Under the pieces are notes generated by a model, which ran no database searches, had not been told where the DNA came from, and saw nothing but the letters and a program-made list of their open reading frames with translations. Positions 10,946-21,772 of a stretch of DNA of 64,000 bases are shown here, piece by piece. Within the stretch, counting starts at the first letter, position 1. Each line of letters begins with the position of its first letter. Source of the stretch: Pseudogymnoascus destructans (taxonomy: Eukaryota; Ascomycota; Leotiomycetes; Thelebolales; Thelebolaceae); the NCBI RefSeq assembly GCF_001641265.1, contig NW_020167546.1, positions 1-64,000 on the forward strand, written 5' to 3'. The translations under genes were made by a program, and so were the position numbers.

Positions 10946-13736
10946 TTTGCACTACAGATACGGCCGCTTCTAGGGGTAGATCCCACAGCCCCCTCCACAG
11001 GGATGACGCGCGCAGGTTCCGACGGATGAGGCCATCCCACACATTCCCAAAGTTCGCGTTCAGCTGGTTCGCGTAGCTGCGGTTCACCACCCGCGTGCTG
11101 TGGTTCCGCTGCCTCGTCATGGTCCGGATGTCATCCTCCATCTCCTCTGCATCCTCATCGTCGTCGTCGGCCCCGATGCCCTCGAAGCACGCAAGGTCGC
11201 CCGCAAACTTGGTCTTCACAATGTTGACCGTCATCTGGCGCCAGTTGGCGATGTGCAGCCGTGGCACCTTGGCCCGCACGCACGCCTGCTCCATGCACCG
11301 CGTCAGCCGGTTGTCGGCCCACACGGCCCCGTCCTTCCACCACAGGTACGCGGACATGATTGCGCGTGGGGAGGACTGGCGCAGGAAGGCCTGGCGGAGC
11401 GGCACGACGTAGACGAGGTAGTCCAGCAGGAGGTCTCCGATGGCGGCTGGCAGGAAGCGGATGTTGTCCTTGAACCTGCCCGTCTGCTGCTGGCCCTTGT
11501 GGTAGGTGGTGTGCAGCATCACGAGCCCGTGCTTGAGGTAGACGCTACGCCTCCGCTGCGTGTTGCGCCAGGTGAGGGAGAACAGCTTGCTCTCGCGCAG
11601 CGGCTGGCCCGAGGCCATGTGGATGAGGACGAGGAGCCGCTTGAGGAACTCGTCAGCGACGGCCTCGTACTGGTCGATGGCCTTCTGTCGCCACATGACC
11701 CTCGTGACCCCTGCATCAGCCTCTCCATCCTCTCCATCCTCAGCAGTAGGTGCAGCAGTGGTGTCGAGGAATGACGCTCGGAGTGACTGCGACTCCCGTA
11801 TGACATTGCGCAGTGAGCCCGCAAGCGGCTTCAGCAGTGCCGCGTTCTCCCGGTGCTCGCCAAAGTGCCAGCTAAAGTTGTCGGCGTCGAGGTTGTCCTT
11901 GAGTGCCCACGCGCGCATCCGTGGCAGGCCCGCTGCGCCAAACATGAGCTCGCCGTGCAGCAGATGCTGCGCCTGCCTGAACTCCGACAGCAGCAGCTGC
12001 TGCACCTCGTCCATGTTCAGGTCGACGTCCCTGTAGGTGAGGATCTGCTCGTCCTCGTCCCAGTGCGCCTGGTGCGAGCCCACTCCGTCCTTCGACACCG
12101 CGAACAGCAGCAGGCGCCAGCCCAGTATCTCGCCCATGGGCGTCTCCGTGTCCGGCCGCAGGTACTGCTCGCAGATGCTGTTGATGTGCTCGAGCGTGCT
12201 GCCGGCGCCCGACCTCTCGAGGTATGCGGCCGTGCTGAAGATGAGCAGCTGCACAGCCCAGATCAGGCCGGACAGGCAGCTGTTGAAGTTGCCCGGCTCC
12301 TTCCACGACTTGGTGCGTGGCTTGACGCTCAGCATCGCGCAGAAGCTGAGGAGCGGCGAGCTGAAGCGGTCGCCGCCGAACTCGTGGCAGACGAGGGCCA
12401 TGCAGAGGGATCGGAGGGCGTCGTTCAGCGCTAAGCGGTCTCCGTCGGCAGCGCACTCCAGGGCGGCCTCCCAAGCTGTCGTCTGCTCGTCCGTCAGCCG
12501 GATCCGGTCCTCGGGGCGCCTGCCCTGGTCCGCGCTCAGAGGTGGCGTGAAGTGGCTGCCGCAGTAGGCGACGCGGTAGCAGTACGCCATGAACTGCTTC
12601 CAGTACCCAAAGTTTGTGCGCAGTGTGGATGGCTCCTTCTTGGGGTCGAAGCCGCGCACCCTGCCTGCCCTGCAACTGGCTGGTGCCGATGAGGTAGGGG
12701 CGCCATGGAAGCGGCTCAGCGCGAGCTGCCTCGGCCACGTCAGCATGCAGTCCGGCCCGTCGAAGCACCAGCCGTGCACCTCAGCGAGGATCTCGTCCAT
12801 GACCTCGAGCATCAGGAACAGCTCGGGCTCTCCCTCATCTGCGCTCTTCGGCAGCGCAAAGGAGGCGTGCATCTCGTCCTTCTCTAGGCCCCGCACGTGG
12901 TTCTCGATGCCAGTCCGCCTCAGCCACGGGACCGCAGCCGAGGGGTGGCTGTCGAAGCCGTGCACCTTGTTGCCCTCCGTCTTGATGTCGTCCGCTACCA
13001 TGGTCGCGTCCGCGTCGGCCAGGTCGAAGAAGGCCTGCTCCTGCGGCTCGAGGGCGATGGCGGCAGTAGCTGCGTCCCCTTCCGCCCTGTCGTCGTCTGT
13101 AACCACAAATTACCGGACATGCTCGGTCTTTGCGAAGAAGGTCTGCACCGTGCATCTCTGCCACGCGCCACCCTCACTCTGCTGCGACGGCTTCTGCCCG
13201 TGCTCCCGGGACACGTGCGCCCTGATGGCCGGCCCGGACCGGGTCAGGGTCGGCCGGCCGTCGTCGCAGAGGATGCAGGAGAATGCCGGATGGCGGCGCA
13301 GTCCCTCGATGGCGATGCAGGGCTGGTCTGGCAGGGCGACCTGTCCCGGGGGCCGCAGCTCATGCGTCGCGAAGAGGTCGAGCAGGGTGCGCAGCTCCGG
13401 CCCCTTGAGGTCGTGGGGTGGGTGCCTCAGGTGCCACTCCTGGCTGGCGCGCGCGGGCATGAGGCAGGTCCCGCAGTCGCGGCAGAGCAGCACCCCGTGA
13501 GTTGCGAGGTAGGAGAAGCTGGCCGCCATCCTTCCCTTGCGCGAGCGGTGTGTGTGCGCTATTCGCCCTTCGTTGCATGCTCTGTATGCGTGCTTGATGC
13601 GCCTGCGCCGTCCCGGGGGTCTCCCAATTTGCTGCACAATAATCGCTCCACAATGGCCCGTGCGCGCGCGAGCGACAGGGGTCGCTCGCGTGGGGATTCC
13701 CAATTTGCACTACAGATACGGCCGCTTCTAGGGGTA
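8221..13736. repeat. Tandem duplication, 2758-bp unit x2
   Basis: Positions 8221-10978 and 10979-13736 align with a constant offset of 2758. I noticed seven single-base differences, for example GTTCTTG/GTCCTTG near 8707 and CATAACC/CATGACC near 10040. All but one are transitions. The flanks share only an AG dinucleotide at the breakpoints (CGAGATCCC, GGTAGATCCC, GGTAGCCTT), suggesting a microhomology-mediated event. The unit covers the OrsD and recombinase-like parts of the helicase gene plus its 5' flank, stopping before the helicase motifs. Confidence 0.95.
10979..13703 (-). pseudogene. Truncated second copy of telomere-linked helicase N-terminal part
   Basis: This copy starts like the intact gene (Met at 13703) and ends at the duplication junction near residue 908, so it lacks the entire helicase. 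It also carries a stop: the TAC of the intact VRYFV reads TAA here (+ strand G to T near 13110). Downstream of the stop the frame is open and runs across the junction into the flank of the first copy, giving a long but chimeric frame with no likely function. Confidence 0.85.
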
Positions 13737-14285
13737 GCCTTAAATGCACCAGTAGCATCTTCATCCAATTGAAATCCATGCTGAGTAGTGTCGTACCCAT
13801 CAGGGTACCAATCAGCAGGTCCGGGAAGAGAAACCTGCCCATCCTCAAAGTTCCATGACGCGAAGTTCCTCCAGACAGCTAATTGAAGCTTCGTGAAATA
13901 TAGGTGAGGAGGTATCTTCTCGTAGTAGATTCTGTATATATGTGTTAGCTGATTACTATAGTGATTACTATAGTGACTCTTACCCAGTCTCCTCATCAAT
14001 TGCTGGGGGAAGGTTCTTGAGGAAGTCGGGATCCGTATTGACTTTGTTCATGAGCTTCAGAGTTGACTTGTATGCCGTCGACCATTTGCGGCACCAAATG
14101 GTGAAGGCAAGCTGCTCCACTCTCTGGGTCTATATTAGTATTAGTCCCCTAATAGTAGGGCTGATCATACCTTAGTTGAGGCTTCAGTCTGGGTCTCCAC
14201 TTCCAGTTGGACCTTTTCAATCTCTTTAATCCCAATACCATTGGCCAACTTGTCAGCTCTCCACATAGCTTCCTGGGCAACTTCA
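13737..14285 (-). pseudogene. 3' part of an unknown intron-containing gene, split by a chromovirus and truncated
   Basis: This is the downstream part of the gene that begins near 21772. Exons read on the minus strand are 14285-14171, 14129-13984 and 13931-13737, with introns 14130-14170 and 13932-13983. Removing the retrotransposon and one CTTCA target copy restores the frame across the break (DEDDE/VAQEAMWR). The protein is helical and charged, with KIEKVQLEVE-like and WCRKWSTAYKST segments, then an aromatic stretch (PADWYPDGYDT). No known family is recognised. The gene is cut off at 13736, where the helicase duplication begins. Confidence 0.6.
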
Positions 14286-14760
14286 TGTAACGCTGACTTC
14301 TAAACGATAGAAGACACAGAGGTTCTCTTGCGTAAAGGTTTACTTATCAGAGGAGGCAGGGGATCAGACACAAAGGCTTCAAGTAACACGTTACTAGTAT
14401 ATAACAAATACTGTATTGAGTTGAGCACGAAGCTCCTATCTAAGGAAATACTATCTACTTATATAGTGGCGTCGTGCCTAGTGGACTCTTGGGAACTCAC
14501 TCGAGTCCTCAGAGTCCTGGACTCTTAGGACTCTTCTCATCATCCTGCGAGTCCATCACGTGCCTAGTGGACTCCTGGGAACTCACTCGAGTCCTCGGAG
14601 TCCTGGACTCTTAGGACTCTTCTCATCATCCTGCGAGTCCGTCACGTGATACTTTCGGAACTACTATTCCCCGCTGCCCCTCCAGGTACCAGGGCCGGTC
14701 TCATGCGACCTCCCTCCTTCCTGTCCTGTAGTTGGCCAGCCTTCTTGTTCCGTCGTAACA
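14286..14760 (-). repeat. Chromovirus LTR, 3' copy
   Basis: 475 bp starting TGTAACGCTG and ending CGTCGTAACA, matching 20810-21284. It contains a duplicated block of CTCGAGTCCTC / GGACTCTTAGGACTC words. The 5-bp target site CTTCA lies immediately to the left. Confidence 0.95.
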
Positions 14761-14856
14761 CTCGCTCCCTTCCCCTGGGCATTCGTCTCGAATCCTATAA
14801 GTACGTCCATGTCCCCGGGACTCTGCTGCTCCTCAGCGAGTCCTTCAACATGCAAC

Positions 14857-15423
14857 ATGCCTACTGACACTGCCCGCAAACTCCAGGAATGCAACGATCT
14901 TGTCCGTCGAATAAAGAACCACGGATACGAACTACCCGAAATGGATTCTTGCTCGAACTGCGTGAGGCGAAACATTACTTGCGTGTCGTCTCCAAATGAT
15001 TCACGGCGGTGCGCCGAGTGCGTTCGTCGCAACTTGAAAGAAAAGTGTGACTGTATGGGTCCTGAGCATCCCGACTGGGTGAAGCTCGAACGGGAGGAGG
15101 ATCGCCTGGATCGCGAAGAAGAAGAAACCCTTTCGAAGTTACTTCGTCTGCGGAAGCAGAAACGCCTCATCCGAACCCGTGGTAAAGATATGCTCCGGCG
15201 AGGTTTGAAAACCCTCGACGAGCTTGATGCGGCAGAGGAGGCCGAACGTGTGGCTGCTGAGAAGCGTGACGCTGTTGAGGCCGAGGAACAGGCAGTTAGC
15301 GCTGCCTCCTCGTCTGTGACCGGGACCCCCGCTTCCTCCGATCCACTGGCCTACTCCCCTGCATCTTGGGATCAATGGCTGGCGGATGGCGGCGTCGATA
15401 TTCCTCCAGCAGTTCTTTGCTGA
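14857..15423 (+). CDS. Antisense Cys-rich ORF inside the chromovirus
   Basis: A plus-strand frame of 188 aa (a further in-frame Met lies at 14809) occupies the gap between the end of pol and the 3' LTR and overlaps the last 128 bp of pol on the opposite strand. A TATA-like CCTATAAGTA lies at about 14793-14802, suiting the 14857 start. It encodes a cysteine cluster (CSNCVRRNITC, RRCAECVRRNLKEKCDC) followed by an acidic/basic coiled-coil-like helix (REEDRLDREEEE) and a Ser/Ala-rich tail. The cluster could bind zinc. It is not a standard Gypsy protein. Whether it is an accessory protein of the element or a captured host gene is unknown. Confidence 0.6.
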   Translation: MPTDTARKLQECNDLVRRIKNHGYELPEMDSCSNCVRRNITCVSSPNDSRRCAECVRRNLKEKCDCMGPEHPDWVKLEREEDRLDREEEETLSKLLRLRKQKRLIRTRGKDMLRRGLKTLDELDAAEEAERVAAEKRDAVEAEEQAVSAASSSVTGTPASSDPLAYSPASWDQWLADGGVDIPPAVLC

Positions 15424-18400
15424 TGTTCCTTGTTGGTTCCCACGAATTATCCGTAGGTTCGTAATTTTCCCATTTTATCAAAAACTCTTCTCGACGTCCT
15501 ACTAACCTTCTGTCTAGGATCGCTTCGACCTCATATTCGATTATCTCATTCTCGGGTTGGAGTTCGGTGTCGGTCGCAACTGGGGTATTTCCTCTTGCTG
15601 GTTCCAGTAGTGAGACATGAAATACCGGGTGTAGTCTAGACTTCCTGGGTAGCTGCAGTCTGTAATTAACTGAGCTGACTTTGTTCAATATTTTGAATGG
15701 TCCCAATTTCTTGAAGTCCAACTTTGTGCTTGGTCGTTTCGTTTTGATATGTTTCCGGAGTAGGTATACTTTATCCCCCTCCTTGAAGGCAGGTTCCATA
15801 CTGCGCTTCTTGTTTGCGTATGCGGCGGATCGTTCATTTAAGAATTGGATGTCCGTCGCAAGTTGTTCGTGGAACGATCTCAGTTGTTCCACCACGATCA
15901 GGGCTTGTTCAGCTCGTGATTCATCCGGTCTTGGTTGCCTATATGCTTCTGGCTGGTAGCCATAATTGGCAAAGAACGGTGAGACTTTCGTTGCTTCTGT
16001 CATCGCGCTGTTATATGCAAACTGTGCGATGGGTAAGATCTGAACCCAGTTATCCTGTTGATGATTGACATAGCTTCGCAGGTACTGTTCAAGGGTCTGA
16101 TTTAATCTTTCTGTTTGGCCATCTGTCTGGGGATGAAAAGCTGTTGATAGCTTATGATTTGTTCCCAGTAGCGCCATCAATGATTTCCAGAATTTCGAAG
16201 TAAAGAGCTTGTCTCTATCTGAGATGATTTCTTCTGGCATCCCATGATCGGCTAATATGACTCGAATGAAGGTATATGCGAGCGCCTCGGCGTCGCTAGC
16301 TTCTAGATATGGTATAAACTTCCCATATTTCGTGAGTCTTTCCGTGATGACGAGGATAGAGTCATATTCTATTCCTGTTAACGGGTCCTTGGAGGGTGGA
16401 AGCTTGACGATGAAGTCCAAAGCTATTGATTTCCACGCTCCTTTTGGTACTGGTGTCGACTTGAGTTGTCCGTATGGCAGGTGCCTATTGGATTTTGACT
16501 TGCTGCAAATGTCGCACTCTCTTACCACTGTCTCTACCTGCTTCCTCATACCTGGGAAGTAGTAGTGTCGGGTGATTCGTTCGAAGGTTCGTGTTACTCC
16601 CTGATGACCGTGTGCTGGTAACGAGTGTTGTTCTTGCACCAGCGGGCGTCTCATTTGACTTGGGACATACACTAACCCTTTGTATCGAATCAATCCTTGT
16701 TCGTCGATGGTGAAGTCGCCTTCGACTTTGGACAAGACTCGCTTGGCGCATTCGTCTGTTGCGTAAGCTTTCTTGAGTCTTTCCTCGAGTTCTGTATCTT
16801 CGATGACTGAGATCGTCGCTAGTAACTCGTTGTACTGTATTCCTGCATCTGTTTTCTTCAGAATTGCTCTAGGTCTTTCTTCCTTTGGGCCGGCGTAGTC
16901 GGTCCGTCTGCTGAGAGCATCTGCTCTTGCATTCTCGGAGCCCTTGCGATAGGTTATCGTGAAGTTGTAGGCTGCGAGGGTTTCTGCCCAGCGGACTTGT
17001 CTGCGGTTTAAAACCTTGGTCGTGGTGAAGTATATGAGGTTCTTGTGATCCGTCCATACTTGCACAGGGTAGGTGGGTCCCTCAAGATATACTCGCCACT
17101 GCTCAAAGGCAACGACAATAGCCAGTAGCTCTTTGTCGTGGATGTCGTAATTAAGTTCCGCGGGTGACAGTTTCCTAGAGTAGTACGCGATTGGTTTGAA
17201 CTTACCGTTCTCGTCTGGTTGATTCAGACATGCTCCAATTGCGAAGTCAGAAGAGTCCGTTTCGAGGATGATCTTCTTTGCAGGGTCAAATGTAGCAAGG
17301 ATAGGTGCTTCCGTGAACTTCGTCTTAAGTTCCTGGAAAGCAGCCTCTGCCTTGTCCGTCCATTTGAATTCGAGATCCTTTCTGGTAAGCTCCGTGAGTG
17401 GTTGAGCTACCTTGGAATATCCCGAGATGAATCTTCGGTAGAAGTTGGCGAAGCCTAGGAAGGCTTGCACTTCCTTGACCGTGGTCGGTGTTGGCCATTC
17501 CAACACTGCCGTTACTTTTGCTTGGTCCATCTTGATGCCGTGCGTTCCAATAATGTAACCCAAGAATTCGACTTGGTTTTTATGGAACTCGCACTTCTCT
17601 GGTTTGAGGAGTAAGCTGTACTCCTTTAGTTTCTTCAGGACGAGTTTGACATGCTTGACATGCTCCTCCTTGGTTGCTGAATACACCAGGACATCGTCTA
17701 AGTAGACAATGGTAAAGATGTCTAAGTATTCGTGCAAAGCATCATTCATCAGTCGTTGCATAGATGCGGGTGCGTTTGTTAGCCCAAAGGGCATGACTTG
17801 ATACTCGAATAGGCCATAGCGGGTGCGGAATGCTGTTTTCCACTCTTCCCCAGCCTTGATTCGGATCAGGTTGTATGCTCCTCGCAGATCTAGCTTACTG
17901 AAGATCTTTGCTCCTTGAAATCTATCGTGTAGTTCGTTGATTAACGGCAGGGCATACCTGTCCTTGATTGTGATGTTGTTCAACGCTCGATAGTCCACAC
18001 ATAACCGTAGGGAGCCATCTTTCTTTGGTACGAAAAGCACCGGACTTCCTGCTGGTGATGTGGATGGTCTGATGAATCCTTTCGCTAGGTTATCATCGAT
18101 GTACTCCTTAAGTACCTTCAGCTCCTTTTCCGATAGCTGATATATTGGTCCGAACGGTGGACTCTTGTCTTTCTCCAAAGGTATCTCGTGATCCCATGGT
18201 TGGTGCTTAGGAAGCGCCTCGTTCTTAGGGCCTTCCTGGAATAATTGCTCGTATTCCTTGTACTCCACCGGTATACTCGTCGGTGAGGATGCCTGGGCTA
18301 GGTCATCGAGCTCGGAGGTTGCACATAACTCCTTCCGGCCCTGGGAGGGTTTCTCCCGTTGTCGCGTGTCCGTCCGTTGTTCACACGCGCACCGGCTCAT

Positions 18401-18828
18401 CACAACTTTCTCGTTCCACCAGTCGATCTGGGGGTTGTGTTTCTTGAGCCATGGCATACCAAGGATGCACGCATGGTTGTCCATGTGCACGATATCAAAC
18501 TGAATCATTTCCTTGTGCCCGTGTAGCATGACCGTTTCCAATGGGACCGTTTCGTGGGTCACCATTCCTTCATTAGTCGAGATGGGCTCTCCATCTACGA
18601 CCATTAATGGGTATGGTTCGGTTTTCAATTGCGTCTTGAAACCTTGCGTGTCTGCTACTTTCTTTGTCATAAAGTTGCCCGTCGATCCTGAGTCAATCAT
18701 TGCTCGGAGGTGTCGCTGTTGTATCTTAGCGACCACATATAGTTGCATGCTGCCCGTCGTGGCGCATAGCTGGTCTGTACTAGGCCTCTTCGTGTCGCTC
18801 GCCGGTGGCCTACCGTCGAGGACTCCTA
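15296..18828 (-). CDS. Chromovirus Pol polyprotein (PR-RT-RNase H-IN-chromodomain)
   Basis: A frame of 1150 aa from its first Met (18748), open back to 18829 and reached by -1 frameshifting from gag. Protease active site DSGST is about 19 residues after the Met. The RT box YLDDVLVYS is near 349, an RNase H acidic motif (ETDSSDF) near 494, and the integrase HHCC finger near 705-745 (HGHQGV, CDICSKSK). The IN core is IALDFIV then HPQTDGQTERLNQ near 880. The C-terminal chromodomain lies near 1070-1120 (VEAILDRRL, LIKWENYEPTDNSWEP). All catalytic motifs are present. The protein would be cleaved by its own protease. Confidence 0.95.
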
Positions 18829-18835
18829 GTTTTTT
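18782..18835 (-). promoter_or_regulatory. -1 ribosomal frameshift signal, gag to pol
   Basis: The last gag codons read TCA AAA AAC TAG, giving the canonical heptamer A AAA AAC (18835-18829) in the correct phase. A slip of -1 reads CTA GGA GTC and continues without stop into pol. Eight bases on, CTCG-A-CGGT (18820-18812) pairs with ACCG-G-CGAG (18806-18798), and the enclosed loop AGGCC (18811-18807) can pair with GGCCT (18786-18782), forming an H-type pseudoknot. Loop 1 would be only 0-1 nt. Confidence 0.85.
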
Positions 18836-20763
18836 GACTCGTCCGAGGAAGGATAGTATTCATCCGCTTCCAATGGTGGTCCTTGGGGAGATCGTTTCCC
18901 TCGCTCTTCTGCTTCGTCTAGCAGATGTGGGTATTTCTCGTATACCTGTTCGCTTTTGATAGGCAAGTCCCCTTCAGACTGGCTTCGCCTGAGGGCGTGA
19001 ACTTGCTCTGCGTCTCTGAAGTGTATCCTGGGCGAGGATCGGGGAAACAACTGATTCTGGTGTTTCTTTTTCCAGTGGAGCTTGCAATCATCTTCGCTGC
19101 AATACTCCCAGTAGACATACGCGTGCCAGGGATGATCAGTCTCTGTTGCGTCTGTCGTTGATAGTTCCCGCTGTCCTCTCACCCATGCACTATCTTCCCT
19201 CGGAGGCGTGGAGAACGTGTCTAGTTGCTCCATGGCTCTCCTTTCGATGCGTGGAGTGGGTCTCGCATTTTCCCGTCGGAGCATATCTCTGGCTTTCTCG
19301 TCGTACTTCTTCAGGGCTCTCCTGCGGTCCTGGTAGTAAAGTTTGACGCTTTTCATATACTTCAGTTTAGCCATATGCTCGACATCCTTCTCCAGTTCTT
19401 CCGCTTCTTGGGCTTCCAACTTAGCTACGTCTTGGGACGTGCCAAGCAGCCTGCGGGTATTCGTTAGTTGGTCGTAGTATCTCCAGAGGTCATCCTTGCA
19501 GTCGTCCACCTTGCACTTTAACGGAAGTCCCTGTAACAGGTTCCCGTAGAGGTCTTTAAGCATGGGGATTCTCCTCTGGCCATTGGGCTTGTCTCGTTCG
19601 GCCCTAATCTTCGCGTGGGCGTGTTTTGCCATGCGTCTTACTACGCTCTTGCACCGTGGACTCATTGGTTCCGTAGGTGCGAGCTCGTCGAAGGTTTCCT
19701 GTTCCGAGACGGTGAACGATTCCGCCTCCGACCCTTCATCTGAGCTCTCGTCTTCTGGGGTGCTTTCGCCGTTTATTCCCCAGTCCTGTTTGCTCACAAA
19801 CGTTGCGTTCAACTGTCCTGTCCAGGTGGCGTTAAGTTGCTTGCCGACTTTGCGTCCGCCGTTCCCTTTCTTTGGCTGTCTGCAGTCTCGGGCCATGTGG
19901 CCTGGCTTGTCGCAGTTAAAACAGAGTCGTTCCTTGAATTGTCTGTCTTTCTTAGGGTCACGGGGTCGTCCAGGTTTGAACGTGGCATCGAGTTCCATTG
20001 GGTCCGACCAACGGTTGTCTCGCGGGTGTTGATCCCGTCGTCTGCCCTCGTTTCCCCGGTAGGGGTAACTTTTCTTGGGCTTGTCATAGGTCCGGCGTTC
20101 CTTCTGGAATTCGTATAGTCGATTGTCGATTCGGACCGTATGTTCGATTAGCGCTACCATGTCCGTTGGTTGTTGTTCCAAACGGGCAAGTTCCATACGT
20201 ATATGGCTCTTCAGCCCACGTCGGTAGTGGCTGATGAGTGCGCTGGCGTCCCATCCTGTCTGATTGCCGTATCTCTGGAATTCTGTGGAGTATGTGAGGG
20301 CGCTGCCAGTCTGCTTAAGTGCAAACAGATGGTCTTCTGCGGTCTTAATCTCATCGATGTCTCTGAACATGCGTCGGATTTCCTTACAGAATCCATTCCA
20401 GCTGCCAAACATAGTCTGCGTAGTTGCCATGCTTCCATTGGTACTTTCATATTTGAAATAATCCTTGAGGAATGGTTCGATCCATCGCAGGGCTTCCCCC
20501 CTAAGGTAGGACGCAGTCCACAGGGCATAGCTCTCCTGGGTGGGAAACTTCTCGTCATTGAAGTGCTGGTACAGTTCGACCTGTAGCAAAAACACCTCAA
20601 GTTCCTTTCGGTTGCCGGAGTAAGTGTCGGGCAACTTGACGCGTAGAGTTTCCTTGAGTTCGTTGACGGTGGGTGCGTCGGGCATCTCCTCATTCTCAGG
20701 CTTAGACCTCTGAGACGAAGTTGGCGTGGTGGGGGTTTTCCCCTTCGAACTGACGACAGACAT
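18826..20763 (-). CDS. Chromovirus Gag
   Basis: 645 aa. The capsid-like region carries FLLQVELYQHFND and LRGEALRWIEPFL, typical of retrotransposon gag. A CCHC zinc knuckle (CFNCDKPGHMARDC) lies near residues 283-296, followed by an acidic Ser-rich spacer and a long basic/helical tail. It begins 47 bp inside the 5' LTR and ends in TAG directly after the AAAAAAC slip site. Gag forms the particle and packages RNA. Confidence 0.9.
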   Translation of the reverse strand: MSVVSSKGKTPTTPTSSQRSKPENEEMPDAPTVNELKETLRVKLPDTYSGNRKELEVFLLQVELYQHFNDEKFPTQESYALWTASYLRGEALRWIEPFLKDYFKYESTNGSMATTQTMFGSWNGFCKEIRRMFRDIDEIKTAEDHLFALKQTGSALTYSTEFQRYGNQTGWDASALISHYRRGLKSHIRMELARLEQQPTDMVALIEHTVRIDNRLYEFQKERRTYDKPKKSYPYRGNEGRRRDQHPRDNRWSDPMELDATFKPGRPRDPKKDRQFKERLCFNCDKPGHMARDCRQPKKGNGGRKVGKQLNATWTGQLNATFVSKQDWGINGESTPEDESSDEGSEAESFTVSEQETFDELAPTEPMSPRCKSVVRRMAKHAHAKIRAERDKPNGQRRIPMLKDLYGNLLQGLPLKCKVDDCKDDLWRYYDQLTNTRRLLGTSQDVAKLEAQEAEELEKDVEHMAKLKYMKSVKLYYQDRRRALKKYDEKARDMLRRENARPTPRIERRAMEQLDTFSTPPREDSAWVRGQRELSTTDATETDHPWHAYVYWEYCSEDDCKLHWKKKHQNQLFPRSSPRIHFRDAEQVHALRRSQSEGDLPIKSEQVYEKYPHLLDEAEERGKRSPQGPPLEADEYYPSSDESKN

Positions 20764-20809
20764 GTTGCTTTGTGTGTAAGCTGGTACCTCGTAGAAGTGG
20801 TGCTCAAAG

Positions 20810-21284
20810 TGTAACGCTGACTTCTAAACGATAGAAGACACAGAGGTTCTCTTGCGTAAAGGTTTACTTATCAGAGGAGGCAGGGGATCAGACACAAAGG
20901 CTTCAAGTAACACGTTACTAGTATATAACAAATACTGTATTGAGTTGAGCACGAAGCTCCTATCTAAGGAAATACTATCTACTTATATAGTGGCGTCGTG
21001 CCTAGTGGACTCTTGGGAACTCACTCGAGTCCTCAGAGTCCTGGACTCTTAGGACTCTTCTCATCATCCTGCGAGTCCATCACGTGCCTAGTGGACTCCT
21101 GGGAACTCACTCGAGTCCTCGGAGTCCTGGACTCTTAGGACTCTTCTCATCATCCTGCGAGTCCGTCACGTGATACTTTCGGAACTACTATTCCCCGCTG
21201 CCCCTCCAGGTACCAGGGCCGGTCTCATGCGACCTCCCTCCTTCCTGTCCTGTAGTTGGCCAGCCTTCTTGTTCCGTCGTAACA
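20810..21284 (-). repeat. Chromovirus LTR, 5' copy
   Basis: 475 bp matching 14286-14760 base for base by eye. It should hold the promoter for gag-pol transcription leftwards. The target-site copy CTTCA follows at 21285-21289. Confidence 0.95.
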
Positions 21285-21772
21285 CTTCATCGTCCTCATC
21301 TTCGGTTTCCCAGGCATGGTTGTTGTCGTCCCACACTGTGTACGCTCCTCCACCTTCTCCAATCCCAAGGTGTTGTTGAATGATAGAAGCATGGTTGCCG
21401 TCCTGAATGCTATTTCCTGGTTACTATAATGATTACTATAACGTAGGAGAAGGGAGCTTACCGTCGGAGTCGCACCTCGTCCTTCTTAGACTGAACCTTC
21501 TCTTGTTGTTCAACTGGGCTAAGGGCTTTGAAAGCTTGTGTCTCCCGGATTTTCTTGATAGCGTATGCAGTAGCCGCTGTATCAGCCCTCTTTGCATTGT
21601 CGACCTTGAGTTTTGTTCTGTCATGTTGTTGCGGCGGTTCTGTACACGCTTGGTGTTCTCGTTGGTCGACTTCTCAGTTGATTCTTTGCACTTTCCGACC
21701 ATGGTGGGTGATGGGTGATTACTATAATGGTTACTATAAAGTAATTGGTGGTAGGAGGGAGTAAAGATTTAC
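21285..21772 (-). pseudogene. 5' part of the split unknown gene, divergent from the H3-like gene
   Basis: A donor at about 21772 (GTAAATC) ends a first exon upstream of it. A following exon runs from about 21670 to 21462, then intron 21410-21461, then the exon from 21409 to the insertion site at 21285. The exon from about 21670 encodes a lysine-rich helix (AYAIKKIRETQAFKAL, EQQEKVQSKKDEV). The next encodes HASIIQQHLGIGEGG and an acidic run. The acceptor of the first intron is uncertain; using the ATG at 21702 puts the helix out of frame, so the start is probably further right. The gene continues at 14285. It shares its promoter region and intron motif with the histone-like gene. Function unknown. 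Confidence 0.55.

Larger units (their letters stand above)
14286..21284 (-). mobile_element. Intact Ty3/Gypsy chromovirus, 6999 bp
   Basis: Two 475-bp LTRs, identical as far as I can read, flank minus-strand gag and pol. The element is bounded by a perfect 5-bp target duplication CTTCA (14281-14285 and 21285-21289). A polypurine tract (AGGGGAAGGGAGCGAG) abuts the 3' LTR at 14761-14776. No standard TGG primer-binding site follows the 5' LTR (it reads CTTTGAGCACC), so priming may be atypical. Pol ends in a chromodomain, placing it among chromoviruses. Identical LTRs and intact frames imply very recent insertion, into a coding exon of the gene at 13737-14285/21285-21772. Confidence 0.95.

Noticed and set aside
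10602..13106. 834-residue frame running from the second helicase copy across the duplication junction
   Set aside because: It begins after a nonsense mutation with a GTG and shifts into flank sequence at the junction, so it is a by-product of the duplication.
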